In this document: in pieces, positions 9,578 to 21,957 of the stretch
Position numbering within the stretch: the first letter of the stretch is position 1
Layout of the letters: every line of letters begins with the position of its first letter
NCBI GenBank assembly: GCA_031835245.1
Contig: JAVKOQ010000550.1
Location: 1 to 28,226 of the forward strand
DNA from: Balamuthia mandrillaris
Lineage: Eukaryota; Discosea; Longamoebia; Balamuthiidae
DNA: 28,226 nt
Direction: 5' to 3'
Translations under genes and position numbers: made by a program
The notes under the pieces: model-generated
The model's database searches: none
The model's input: only the letters and a program-made list of their open reading frames with translations
Told to the model about the DNA's origin: nothing

Positions 9578-9706
9578 GTGATAGGTAAAAAAAAAGAAAT
9601 AACAAAAGCTTTTGCCCATTTCTGTTGTCTCTATACTAAGAAACAAGCTAAGTTGCAAAAAACAAAGGAACTTCCACTTTATTTTTCAATACAAGTATCA
9701 AAAAAA
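9578..9706. promoter_or_regulatory. COG8 3' UTR with polyadenylation signal, next to the LINE end
   Basis: An AATAAA on the minus strand (9683..9678) lies 23 bp past the COG8 stop and is the likely poly(A) signal. The remainder is AT-rich sequence leading to the end of LINE copy 2. Confidence 0.6.
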
Positions 9707-11805
9707 TTATTTTATATTCAACTTAGAATAATCATTAAATAAACTTTTGAAGTTATTGATCAAAAATGGCAATGCAACATTTTTCATATTCTATAAAATA
9801 ATATGTTAACAATTAAAATAACACAAAATATAAAAACATACCTGAAGAATAGCAAGAAAATATTTTTCTTGTTTTTTTGAAAAACATGTTTTAGTTTTTA
9901 AAAAATAAAGATCTTGTAGCATTATATCAAGTTCTTTATAAAAAGTTTTCATTAACTTATTTTTTGATAAATAAACAGCACATAGTCTATAAAAATAAAT
10001 TAATAAATATAAAACATATAAAACAAGTTTTGATAAAATACCTTAATTCATTAAAAACTTTGAATATATCATTTGTTAACAAAGCTAATAATGGAAAAGC
10101 AAACAATGCTTGTGGCATTTCTGTAAATACTTCCTTTTCTATGTATATTAAGTAAGTAATAAGGAAAATAAAATAAAACAAGGTTATAATACCAGGATAC
10201 TTAGAAATTAGATCTGGAACTTTGTTTTGTAATTGTAGTAAACTTTGTTGAAATTTTAAAAAGGCTTGCTGTAATCCAGATACAAATAAACAATGGATAC
10301 TTTGCTCAAATAATGGCACTAATAAAGCTTTAAATGATATTAGCAAAATGTAAAAACAATGTTTTAAATCATTACCTCTAAAATCTGCACCAACACGCCC
10401 AAGTGACATAGAGTAATGCATACATTGATTTAGAATGTTAACAATTAAGGTTCCTTCTTTAACTTGAGGTAAAAGGCTTGACAAAACATGTTAGCAAATA
10501 AAGCTTTGAATAGATATAATTAAAAAAATACACCTACTTGTATAGATAATTTAAAAACTCAACATTATTTTGTGTAATCCAAGAATATAAGATGCTAACA
10601 TCTTGAGTTTGATCATGCAAAGAAGTATTGTCATAAAAAATGGCACGATATTGTGTTATAATATCAAACAAATGTATTCGGTAGCCATCAATAACTTTGG
10701 ATAACTGGTAGAAATTTTAATGCAAGGGAAAGATGTCATTGGTTCAAAAATACATACATAAGTGTAGCTATTCTGAGAAGCTATGTTTTGAATCACTTTA
10801 TGTAACCATATTGTACGGCTCTGGAGAAAACTAAGCAAGGAAATTTTAATATTTGTTTTTTAAAAACTAAAATGAACAAAACTCAATACGCACTGTATTT
10901 GTAGCTCTGTTCCTGTAAAACTTGAAAGTTGACAAAGATATCCAATGATTTGTAGACAAGTAGGAAGCTGTACATTCGATTGAAGCTTCTTTTGTAGCTG
11001 AAATAACATAACTTGTGTTGCTTCATCGATATGTTTGGCCTAAAATAGTAAACGTTAAAAAGATAAAAGTAAAAGTGTGTGTTGAGCAACAAAAGAATGC
11101 ATACCAGATTCACCACTATGGGAACGTGGGAATGTTTCTTCAAAAGAGTTTGGGTGAAAAGGCGAAGTTTCAAAGCTTCATCGTAAAACTCACTGCGAAC
11201 ACAAGTATCCATGAGCTCAGGTACTTCTAATAAGTCTAAGAGCTGTGTATGGTAGTCCAGCGTCTGTTGGGCCACTGCTCTTCTACTGGAAATGAGCACT
11301 GCCTCTTTGCAAAATCGCTCACAAGAGGCGGTCAAGTTAGGCAGCACGTCCAGTACTTGCGTCACTCGTTGGTTCATCAGAGAAAACTGTTTTGCAGCTA
11401 CGGTTAACCAACCAACAAGGAACCTCGTTTGTTTTGTCTGAAAAAACAAACCTCTCGATGGACGCATTGCAAACACTCGGAAGTGTCAATAAAGGATGTG
11501 TAGTTAACATAGGCCAGCTCTTGCATTTGCTTCTGTATGGACTCAGCCTCCTTATTGTGGTGCTCTGGCTCTTTTCGCAGCTTTTGAAGTGTCATGTTGC
11601 TCAAAGAATGCAAGTAATCTTCGTAGATGGTGTGTGGCTCGCCGCTGTCCTCCAATGGCGACAACAGGCAATACAAAGAGTTATCCCTTTCATGTTCTTC
11701 TTCTGCCATCGTCTTTTCTTTTGTTTCTTCTTTCTTCTTCTGGCTGGCTGCTTCCTGAATTTCTTGCTTTATCATGGCCTGCCCCCCCCATTCTGTGGTC
11801 AGCAT
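9707..11805 (-). CDS. COG8: Conserved oligomeric Golgi complex subunit 8
   Basis: COG8 (Dor1) is part of lobe B of the COG tether, which holds vesicles at Golgi membranes during retrograde transport. Ten exons: 11805-11452, 11386-11105, 11039-10894, 10830-10758, 10704-10538, 10476-10376, 10327-10193, 10138-10042, 9986-9842 and 9790-9707, giving 527 aa (human about 612). Diagnostic stretches in order: LQKLRKEPEHH, VPELMDTCVRSEFYDEAL, VQLPTCLQIIGYL, YRIHLFDIITQYRAIF, QCMHYSMSLGRVGADFR and FPLLALLTNDIFKVFNELRL. All have close counterparts in animal COG8. The C-terminus is shorter than in human. The ATG at 11805 is the most upstream; inner Met codons (MIKQ, MAEEE) are alternatives. Exons 3-10 lie in very AT-rich DNA and use many TTA and AAA codons, unlike exons 1-2. 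Expected as a peripheral Golgi protein. Confidence 0.93.
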
Positions 11806-12161
11806 TGATGAGCGACCCCCCAGGCAAAGGTTTCGCGGGAGGCCATGCAGGAGGAAGAGGTGCCCGCTGCTGGGCTCTGTGGTGCTTGCACGTCTTACTT
11901 GGAAGGCAGCGGTACGTTTGTCCGAACTTCATCCTCCCTGTCGCTTGGTGTGACGCAGCTGACGATTACCCTTTGGCCGTTGTCACAAAGGGTTGAGGGG
12001 TGCTGGAGGCCACCAGCTTTTGTTTTCCTTGCTGTCTTCCTCTGTGTTGCTGGCTTGTTTGTTGGTTTACAAGTGGTGGAAGAACGTCTCCTGTGCAACA
12101 AACTGTAAACGAGACCACAGAGGCTGCTATTGAAGAGCTCCAACATTCCAGTGAAAAGAGC

Positions 12162-12196
<35 letters not shown>
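11806..12196. other. Spacer between COG8 and the STYXL1-like gene
   Basis: This 391 bp holds the COG8 promoter and 5' UTR and the 3' UTR of the STYXL1-like gene. Short open frames occur on both strands. One plus-strand frame (11845-12108) ends in a hydrophobic stretch, but no splice model or homolog supports it. Confidence 0.45.
12159..12188 (-). repeat. GA microsatellite (CT on the sense strand)
   Basis: (GA)n on the plus strand starts 9 bp past the stop of the minus-strand STYXL1-like gene, so its transcript carries a CT run in the 3' UTR. Confidence 0.85.
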
Positions 12197-13500
12197 TTAT
12201 TGTGAGGAGGACAACAACAAGGGCGTGTGTGAAGGTGGAGGTAACACCAGGCGGGAGGAGGAGGGGCTGTGCCCACTATCAAAACTGCGCAACTGCTCCA
12301 TGAACATGAGACTGGTGTCCAACTTGTAGAAGCAACGAGCAGTGACATAGTTTAAGGCCTCCTCAAAAGATAAACCAAGCACGGACTTCGCCCATGCTAC
12401 AGCCATTGCAGCAGAACGTGAGCGACCGTGCACCTGAATAAGCACAGTCTGGCCGTTGGCCCTTGCCTCTTCTATATATTGAATGCAAGCTCTCCAACAG
12501 TCACCCATTTCTGCAGAATTGTGATCCTCAACAGCGCACCGCAAACAGCAAATGCCGGACGCGTCTTCAAAGGGCAACTGTACATCGTTATCCACGATGA
12601 CATGCTGAATGCCAAGCCTTTGCAAAGTCTCCCTGTCCACACACAGCTGGTGATTAAGCCGCCGTTCTAGACTACCTGTTGGCCTACTCCCCAGAAACAG
12701 GCGTGGCGCAATGGCGCACGGTAGAGGCATCAGTTCTTCCTCTTCCTGCTGCTGCTTCCTGCAAAGAATTGGGAACTCCTTCTTGAACGCCGCGTAGCCC
12801 CCTTCGATGTTTTATGTGCCGATTGTTCCACCATAGAAGTCAATTAAATAGCTATGGTTAGCTCTTTGGTAGACCCTCTAAACGCTCTCTCCTCTCCTCT
12901 CCTCTCCTCTCCTCTCCACTCCACTCCACATCACTACCAACCTTGTATGGTCCATATTTCAGCGTGCTGCAGTCGCTTGAAGAAATAATGCAAGTCTTGC
13001 TGAACTTGTTGCTGTTGTTCGGAGGATGTCCCTGTAGAGGAGGAGTGCTGCTGTGCCAGCAATGCCAAGCGGCGTAGCAATTGGTCCCTCTGTTCGTTCC
13101 CATGAGAAGCTGCCAGGCTGAAAACCTCAACCAGCCATTGCATTCTCTCCTCACTCTTCTGATCTTGTTCGTCGCAGTATAGCACAACTGGAGAGAGGTG
13201 TTCTGGCAACCCTTGTTGCATTGCCCGACTGATCAAGCCTTCAAAGGCTGCAAACTTTTCGTTCTCTGTGTGTCCACCGCAATCGCCAAAAGAAAGAGCG
13301 GTAGCTATGTGCTCTGCGCCATAACTTGCAGCGGTTCTAGTGTCAACCAAGAAGTGACTCTCAAACAAAGGGAGGTTGAAAGCCTGGGCTGCGCTCACCA
13401 TGACCGCAGGCCATTGCCCTGCCACCCCCCTCCCCCTCCCACCCCCAGTCCCAATCCCGCTACAAGTGCCGCCACTACCGCACGCTAGTTGAACTTGCAT
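12197..13500 (-). CDS. STYXL1: Rhodanese plus dual-specificity pseudophosphatase, STYXL1/MK-STYX-like
   Basis: Two exons, 13500-12942 and 12801-12197, give 387 aa. The N-terminal half is a rhodanese/CH2-like domain: FLVDTRTAASYGAEHIATAL, VVLYCDEQDQ, then, across the splice, IWTIQGGYAAFKKEFPILC, the GGY-x-AF-x(4)-P-x-LC ending typical of MAP-kinase phosphatases. A dual-specificity phosphatase domain follows: APRLFLGSR, LGIQHVIVDND, and YVTARCFYKLDTSLMFMEQL. Its signature loop reads TVLIQVHGRSRSAAM where active enzymes have HC-x2-G-x-SRS, so the catalytic cysteine is absent (I and Q at the H and C positions). Human STYXL1 has the same layout and also lacks the cysteine. The likely role is a binding pseudoenzyme in signalling; active hydrolysis is unlikely. 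The ATG at 13500 was chosen, but the frame is open further upstream and the N-terminus (Gly-rich) is uncertain. It lies 223 bp downstream of the AGTRAP-like gene. Confidence 0.82.
12885..12917. repeat. CCTCT pentamer repeat in the STYXL1-like intron
   Basis: About six copies of CCTCT on the plus strand lie inside the single intron (12802-12941). Here the sense strand is purine-rich, the reverse of the other tracts in the window. Confidence 0.85.
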
Positions 13501-13723
13501 GGGTATGTGAGAACTGTGGCCGACCAAGGTTTGTTTCTTCCAAAGCTCTTTGAGGCTTCCCTTCTTTCTTTCTTTTTTTTTTTTTTGAAAACAAGAAAAC
13601 AGCAAGCAAGCACGCACGCACGCACGACGGTGAACGAAAAAGACGGCAATGCTCTCCTCCTTTTTCTCAGAAAAGGCAGAGGCGCTGTTTTGTTGTGGCG
13701 GATAAGCAACGCCAGAAGGGCCA

Positions 13724-13977
13724 CTATCGCCGCGTGTTGTTGGTGATAACACCCGTAGCCAGCAGTGGCTCTACACGCAGTTAGGCGGTTAGTAGGATAA
13801 GTGAAAAGGAGAGGGAAGGCATGGAGCCTGCAGCGCGTACCCTTTTCTACCATCGCTATGTCTCTATAAATAATGTAGGCAAAGATGCAACCGACCAACT
13901 GTCATAAGTCAAGGAAGCAAGGATGGAGCAAGTCACGCGTGATGGGCGAGAGTTAACCAAAAAATCTTGTCGTGAAC

Positions 13978-14015
<38 letters not shown>

Positions 14016-14564
14016 AGAGAGGAGAGAGCAGAGAGCGTTACCTTGACCACAGCGCCAAAGCTTGTGAGCACAATATAATAAGTCCTGTCATTCATTGGTA
14101 TTGGTGTGGGAAGAGAAAGAAGACAAGTGAGAATGAAAGCGAGACAGAGAAACCATCACTTCGTCGCAACGTGAATAAGTAATTCCCGGGTTTGTTTGTT
14201 TTGAACAGACCCGCCTACATACCCTAACAAACTAAGGCGACCCAAAAGGTTCTGTACGATGTAGTCCCCCCAAATGGCCAGCCGTGTTACATCCATGCAA
14301 ATCGAAAGCATGCAGAACAGAATATACTGGTGGCGGTAGCATTTTTGGAGGAGATATGAACAACAAGAGCAACAATGCAGAGAAGAATAGTGGTGCGCAA
14401 CCTACCAAAAGCAGAGAGTACTTGGCATGCTGATGCAGCCCATAGAACCCAAACAGTGAAAGAAGTGCATTGAAGTCCACCAGCTGAAACAAAGAGTTGA
14501 CCATGCTCAAACAGAACTGCACCACCAACGTGGCAGCCAAGTAGCGTTCCACCACCCAAGCCAT
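13724..14564 (-). CDS. AGTRAP: AGTRAP-like small multi-pass membrane protein
   Basis: Five exons: 14564-14406, 14326-14223, 14084-14042, 13898-13841 and 13770-13724. Phases agree and the product is 136 aa (human AGTRAP 159). Three hydrophobic segments are clear (about 8-30, 50-65 and 90-120). The stretch LYILFCMLSICMDVTRLAIW corresponds to LLATIFLDIVHISIFY of AGTRAP, and VVKLVGCIFAYIIYRDIAM to LLKPLSCCFVYHMYRERGG. In animals this protein binds the cytoplasmic tail of the type-1 angiotensin II receptor and promotes its internalisation. That receptor is not expected in a protist, so the role here is unknown, perhaps vesicle trafficking. A Met at 14564 is the first ATG. The last intron and the short last exon (ending TNNTRR) rest on splice signals alone and could be wrong. 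Confidence 0.68.
13985..14034 (-). repeat. GA microsatellite in an AGTRAP-like intron
   Basis: (GA)n with interruptions lies in intron 3 (13899-14041) of the minus-strand gene, so the transcript carries CT repeats just after the donor site. Confidence 0.88.
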
Positions 14565-14721
14565 CCTTGCTTTCCTATCCGCCACCAAACGTACGTAGAC
14601 CCTGGCTGCCTTCCTCTATGAGTAGTACCCTCTGGTGGGGCGGGAAAGCACCGAAAAGTTGGCTGTGGTTGTTGCACTAGTTGCAGCAGCAGCAGCGCCC
14701 CGGCCGTTGCTCGCTCCTCTG

Positions 14722-14797
<76 letters not shown>

Positions 14798-14920
14798 TTC
14801 GCTGTGCTTTTTTCTTCGTGTCGACATCAAAAAAAACCCAAGAAGAAAGAAAGCAAACACCCACACCCACACCAGGCCAAGGGGAAGGAAGCAGCAAGGA
14901 GAAGAAGCAGGAAGGGCAAG
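14565..14920. promoter_or_regulatory. Divergent promoter region with a long CT tract
   Basis: A gap of 356 bp separates the start codons of the AGTRAP-like gene (minus) and the small basic protein (plus). It holds a CT/TTTCTC tract of about 75 bp (14722-14799), then AAGAAGAAAG and GAAGGAAG purine-rich DNA near the plus-strand start. No TATA box is evident. Confidence 0.5.
14722..14799 (+). repeat. CT/TTTCTC microsatellite
   Basis: Blocks of (CT)n are separated by TTTCTC units in a roughly regular spacing of about 24 bp. Pyrimidines are on the sense strand of the plus-strand gene starting at 14921, probably in its 5' UTR or promoter. Confidence 0.88.
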
Positions 14921-15390
14921 ATGAAAGGCGGTGGTTACATTCTCACTTCGTTGCACAAGCTGGATCGCATCTTTGCCGCCACTCGCGAGGCTCCCAAGCT
15001 TGGAAAGTATTACTTGCCGGGCGGCAACAGTGTGGAGCGCAGGATGCAGCCCTCCCGATACCGTGTCTATCGGAAAGAGCGTGCCAACTTCCAGCGCTGG
15101 CTTTCCTTTGACGCCAGAATGTCCCACATGAACACATCCAAGCAAGTGGATGGTACACACTTTATTCTCCTCCTCTACCTTTATTTTTTGTTACACTGCG
15201 CACACTTTCGTCTTCTGTTCCCCTCGCTCCCCCCTACCCTCTTCTCTCTCTCTCTCTCTCTCCTCTCTTCTCTCTTCTCTCTTCTCTCTTTTCTCTCACT
15301 CATGCTCCTGTTTCGCTACTTCTTTCAAAAGGGTTCATTGTGCGGCCGGACATGGTGCCGGTGAAGTATCCTTCTTGGAGGAGACGTTAG
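14921..15390 (+). CDS. Unrecognised small basic protein (96 aa)
   Basis: Two exons, 14921-15152 and 15332-15390, are joined in phase. The product is 96 residues and rich in Arg and Lys (RRMQPSRYRVYRKERANFQR) with no membrane segment. It ends FIVRPDMVPVKYPSWRRR. The first 25 residues (MKGGGYILTSLHKLDRIFA) have the look of an amphipathic, acid-free presequence, which would fit a mitochondrial protein such as a ribosomal or respiratory-chain accessory subunit, but I do not recognise the family. Coding status is supported by an open frame in both exons, clean GT-AG sites and an ATG context of CAAG before the start. The intron contains a CT microsatellite. It converges on OSTC with a 157 bp gap. 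Confidence 0.7.
15241..15300 (+). repeat. CT microsatellite in the intron of the small basic protein gene
   Basis: (CT)n passes into (CTCTT)n-like units within the intron 15153-15331, with pyrimidines on the sense strand. Confidence 0.85.
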
Positions 15391-15547
15391 AGCAGAGGCA
15401 GCAACAACAAGGGCTTTGTTGAATGAATGGCGGGTCACCTCAGCAGCGTTGATGTCCAGCTTTGGCTCCTGCCAGCCTGCCCACAAAAGAGGGAACGGCG
15501 AGAGGAGAATAATTTTTTCAAACCAAAAAAAAAGAGCAGCAGAGAGT

Positions 15548-15991
15548 TTAGTAGAGGTAGCCAGGGAGCTTTCTCCTGATGAAAACAACAGCGAGGTTGT
15601 AAGCCAAAATAACCATGCTAAGGCCAGAGCCAATGATGAGCCACCGCTTGTTGTCGTCCATGGCTTTCTGGTGGACCTTGTCCAAAATGATAAAACCTAG
15701 TCCTCCCATTAAGAACAAGAAGCCACCCGAGAGCCCCTCTATGATATATTGTCCGTTGATCCTGTAAGGCAAGAACACTTGGGGTTTGATGTTGCCAAAC
15801 TGGTCGGCGGTGCTTCCCACAGCCGGCGGTTCCACGATAACGTCGTAGATGATGCCGCTGAAGACGAGGTAGCAAGACACCCACACCAAGCCGAACACTG
15901 TCATGGCCGAAGGCAGAGACAGTGAAGGAAGCCTAAGCTTGAGGTTGGGTACCCGCAAGAATTGGAAAGGAAGCTCGCAGAGGGCGTCCAT
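15548..15991 (-). CDS. OSTC: Oligosaccharyltransferase complex subunit OSTC
   Basis: A single exon encodes 147 aa, nearly the length of human OSTC (149). The protein starts MDALCELPFQFLRVPNLKL, then SLPSAMTVFGLVWVSCYL, GIIYDVIVEPPAVGS, YRINGQYIIEGLSGGFLFLM, GGLGFIILD, and ends VFIRRKLPGYLY. Each block has a close match in OSTC. Three membrane segments are clear (about 30-52, 85-103 and 118-138). OSTC (OST3/OST6 family relative DC2) docks the STT3A-type oligosaccharyltransferase to the ER translocon, so that nascent chains are N-glycosylated during import. The ATG at 15991 was chosen because it gives the conserved N-terminus. It is the only complete single-exon host gene in the window. It is divergent from DHX33 across 309 bp. 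Confidence 0.95.
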   Translation of the reverse strand: MDALCELPFQFLRVPNLKLRLPSLSLPSAMTVFGLVWVSCYLVFSGIIYDVIVEPPAVGSTADQFGNIKPQVFLPYRINGQYIIEGLSGGFLFLMGGLGFIILDKVHQKAMDDNKRWLIIGSGLSMVILAYNLAVVFIRRKLPGYLY

Positions 15992-16300
15992 GTCTCTTGA
16001 CAACTGTGTCTTGCAAGTAGTAGTAGTTGTTGTTTGTTGGCCGCTCCGCTCTTTCCTCTATCTCCCTCTCCGCAGAGGCCCCTTAGTTTTTTTGGTTTGG
16101 TGTGTTTGCGCAGTGGCCAACAGTCCCAAGGTCTGTTGACAAACAGTTTGTCGACCCCTCGTGCTATCCGTCCCCAACCTGTGATCATCGGGAGGTCACT
16201 TCCTGGTCAAGCGGAGCGTTGACTGAGGGGTCATTATCAAAAAGCAGGAGAGAGCAGAGAGCACAGAGCCAACAAGGGAACGGACGGCTGCTGAACAAGA
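15992..16300. promoter_or_regulatory. Divergent OSTC/DHX33 promoter region
   Basis: This 309 bp lies between two start codons that point apart. An in-frame TGA nine bases before the DHX33 ATG fixes that start. No distinct promoter motif is visible. Confidence 0.5.
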
Positions 16301-19787
<3,487 letters not shown>

Positions 19788-20012
19788 GGTATTTGGCCTA
19801 GGATGGCACACGCATCATCATCCTCACCTTTGGTGACCCAAAAAAGGAAATTTCATCTCACGTCGTGTCCTTTTGCTGTGGTAGATCGCAAAACAAAAAA
19901 CAAAAAACCACAAACAGGAACATAGGTGGTGAAGGAACCGCCTGCAAAGAATATCCTTACTACTTCGTTGTACCTTCTCTGCGCGCTTGCTTTGTGTGTT
20001 CCCTTTTTCTGT
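19788..20012. promoter_or_regulatory. Spacer between DHX33 and the ELAV-like gene
   Basis: This 225 bp holds the DHX33 3' UTR and the promoter/5' UTR of the next gene on the same strand. It includes an A-rich stretch (AAAACAAAAAACAAAAAACC) near 19890. No other feature is seen. Confidence 0.4.
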
Positions 20013-21816
20013 ATGAGTGATTCGAAGGGCCAAGCGTCTTCTCCATCAAGCTGGAACCGCAACCGAAGAGAAATAGACCGCTGCAACGTCTTCGTTAAGT
20101 ACTTGCCATCTGATTTCAGGGATGGGGAACTTCGTGAGCTTTTTTCTCAATGCGGCAAGGTAGTAAGTTGCAAGGTTATGGTGGATCACCAAAGCCAAGG
20201 AAGTTTGGGATATGGGTTCGTATTTAGTTCTTTTGGCCTACCGTTCATGCTGACCAAAACCATAATCACCAGATTCGTTCGCTTTTCCTGCGCAGAGGAG
20301 GCACGAATGGCCATAAAAACCATGACGGGCCACCACGTTCAAAACAAAACCCTCCTTTGTAAACTCTCAAACTCTTCTGTGTCGCTTCAGTCGCCTTCTA
20401 CCAATCTTTATGTCAAACCTTTGCCCTCACAGATGAACGAAGGTTCGGCCATCTGGTTTTGTTTTAGCCGGCATATTCACTTCGCTCCACGTGTTGCTTG
20501 CTAACCAAATGCCTTGATACAACCAGAGCAATTAAAAGAAATGTTTTCAAAGTTTGGCAAAATAGTTGAGTGCAAAGTCATGGTTGATAAAAAAACTGGA
20601 AAGAGCAAACAGATTGGCTTTGTTAGGTACAACCCTCTTCACTTGCCAGAGAAGCAGCTACTCAAAGGTTATGCTCTCTCTCTCTCTCTCTCTCCTGCTC
20701 TCTATATTTCAGGTTTACAAATGTGGAAGATGCCTCGGCTGCTCTAAGGGAAATGAATGGATCAAAGTTGACGGCTGATGACCCTATTCTCGTTGGTAAG
20801 TGAGAGAGATTTTATCCATGAGTTCGTGTTTACACCTTTCCACAGTAAAGTATGCAGAAACAGACACCCAAAAAGCAGCTCGGAAAGCACGAAAGCTGGC
20901 TTCCCAGCACGCCTCAGCAGTACGCGAGGCCACCAGCCATCTGTTATACCGAGGACCTGAACTTCCTACCCAGGTACCTCCAGCATGCAGGTTGGGAAGA
21001 ACTCTTACTTACCTTTATCGTCATCCTCGACCAAACAATAGACAGTTATCCCGATGTGCTCTACAATGCCTTTACCGTACTATCCCGCCCATAACCTCCC
21101 AACGGGAGTTCTCCCAGGAGGTCCTCCCCACCATTCGGGATTGCCTGCAATGAGCGGCCCTCCCCATTCAGCATACGAAATCCCTCATTATGGCGGAGTT
21201 GCTTACCAACACGTGGCCGCCTATGCTCCCCCTTCTCCCCTGCACAGCCCTCCAACACCCATGTCAATCGTTCATTACTCGCCTCCTCATGCTCCTACCC
21301 CTATAATCAACGGGATGGTAATAACTCCCAGCCAAACTCCAACTTTTCCTCAAACGTCTCAGGTACTTTTCTCTCTCTTAAATATATTTCTTGTTTACCT
21401 AAAGCGCGCCCCTCCTCTTGATACATCCCAAGTCTCCACTGCCTTCCCTTGGTTACAACCTTTTTGTGTTCCATCTCCCCTCCGATGTCGATGATGTGGC
21501 CTTGGAGCATTTGTTTTCACCGTTCGGGCAAATGGAAAGCGTAAAGGTTAGTTTGAAGCAGGGTAATTCTTAATATGGCTAACATAAACGAGTACAGGTC
21601 ATCAAAGATAAGAAGACTGGAGAGAGCAAGGGCTATGGATTTGTGAAATACATCAGGATGGAAGATGCGATAAACGCCATTACATGTATGAATGGCTATC
21701 GCGTTGGCAACAAACATTTAAAAGTCAGCTTCAAGACAGGGCCTCCACCTGGTGCTTCCTCTACCTCACCAACACCCTACCCCGCTTTCATGACTGACGG
21801 GACTCTGAAAAGTTAA
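20013..21816 (+). CDS. ELAV/CELF-type RNA-binding protein with three RRMs
   Basis: Eight exons: 20013-20215, 20273-20442, 20527-20626, 20713-20795, 20846-20973, 21042-21362, 21433-21546 and 21598-21816. Total 445 aa. RRM1 is at about residues 24-105 (NVFVKYLPSDF, LGYGFVRF) and RRM2 at about 115-198 (NLYVKPLPSQM, IGFVRF, ILVVKYAET). They are separated by a very short linker. A long Pro/His/Tyr/Ser-rich hinge (about 199-340, with HYGGVAYQHVAAYAPPSP) leads to RRM3 (about 347-425: NLFVFHLPSDVDD, GYGFVKY, NGYRVGNKHLKVSFKTG). This RRM1-RRM2-hinge-RRM3 layout and the NGYR-x-G...L-x-VSFKT ending of RRM3 are those of ELAV/Hu and CELF proteins, which bind U/AU-rich mRNA and control splicing, stability or translation. 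I cannot choose between the two subfamilies; RRM3 looks more ELAV-like. The ATG at 20013 is the first in frame. Tail-to-tail with talin, 141 bp apart. Confidence 0.86.
20673..20694 (+). repeat. CT microsatellite in an ELAV-like gene intron
   Basis: A short (CT)n run lies in intron 3 (20627-20712), about 20 bp before the acceptor site, where it may serve as the polypyrimidine tract. Confidence 0.8.
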
Positions 21817-21957
21817 AAAAGACGCTCCTAAAAGCAGAATTGATAGACATACATAACACAAGCATCTTTAAAACAGAGAACAAAAGCGGGGCTGTAAATT
21901 TGTTTGTTTATAAACTATAAAATAAGATATTATAATATAAGAATCATAAAAAAGAGC
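21817..21957. other. Shared 3' spacer between the ELAV-like gene and talin
   Basis: The 141 bp are AT-rich and must hold the 3' ends of two convergent transcripts. ATAAAATAAG and similar A/T runs at 21910-21945 could serve as poly(A) signals. Confidence 0.4.

Noticed and set aside
11845-12108. Plus-strand frame between COG8 and the STYXL1-like gene, ending in a hydrophobic stretch
   Set aside because: The splice options I tried lead to stops or to very short introns, no family is recognised, and the frame lies in the likely COG8 promoter.
13501-13752. Upstream extension of the STYXL1-like frame rich in Lys
   Set aside because: It reads through a T-rich tract (Lys run) and overlaps the last exon of the AGTRAP-like gene. 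The ATG at 13500 is a simpler start.
13485-13840. Long read-through of the last AGTRAP-like exons giving a Lys/Arg-rich tail
   Set aside because: A good donor (GGTACGC) and an acceptor 70 bp later remove it and give a short C-terminus with less overlap.
14616-15160. Minus-strand Arg/Glu repeat proteins across the CT tract
   Set aside because: They are products of the microsatellite and of the antisense strand of the small basic protein gene.
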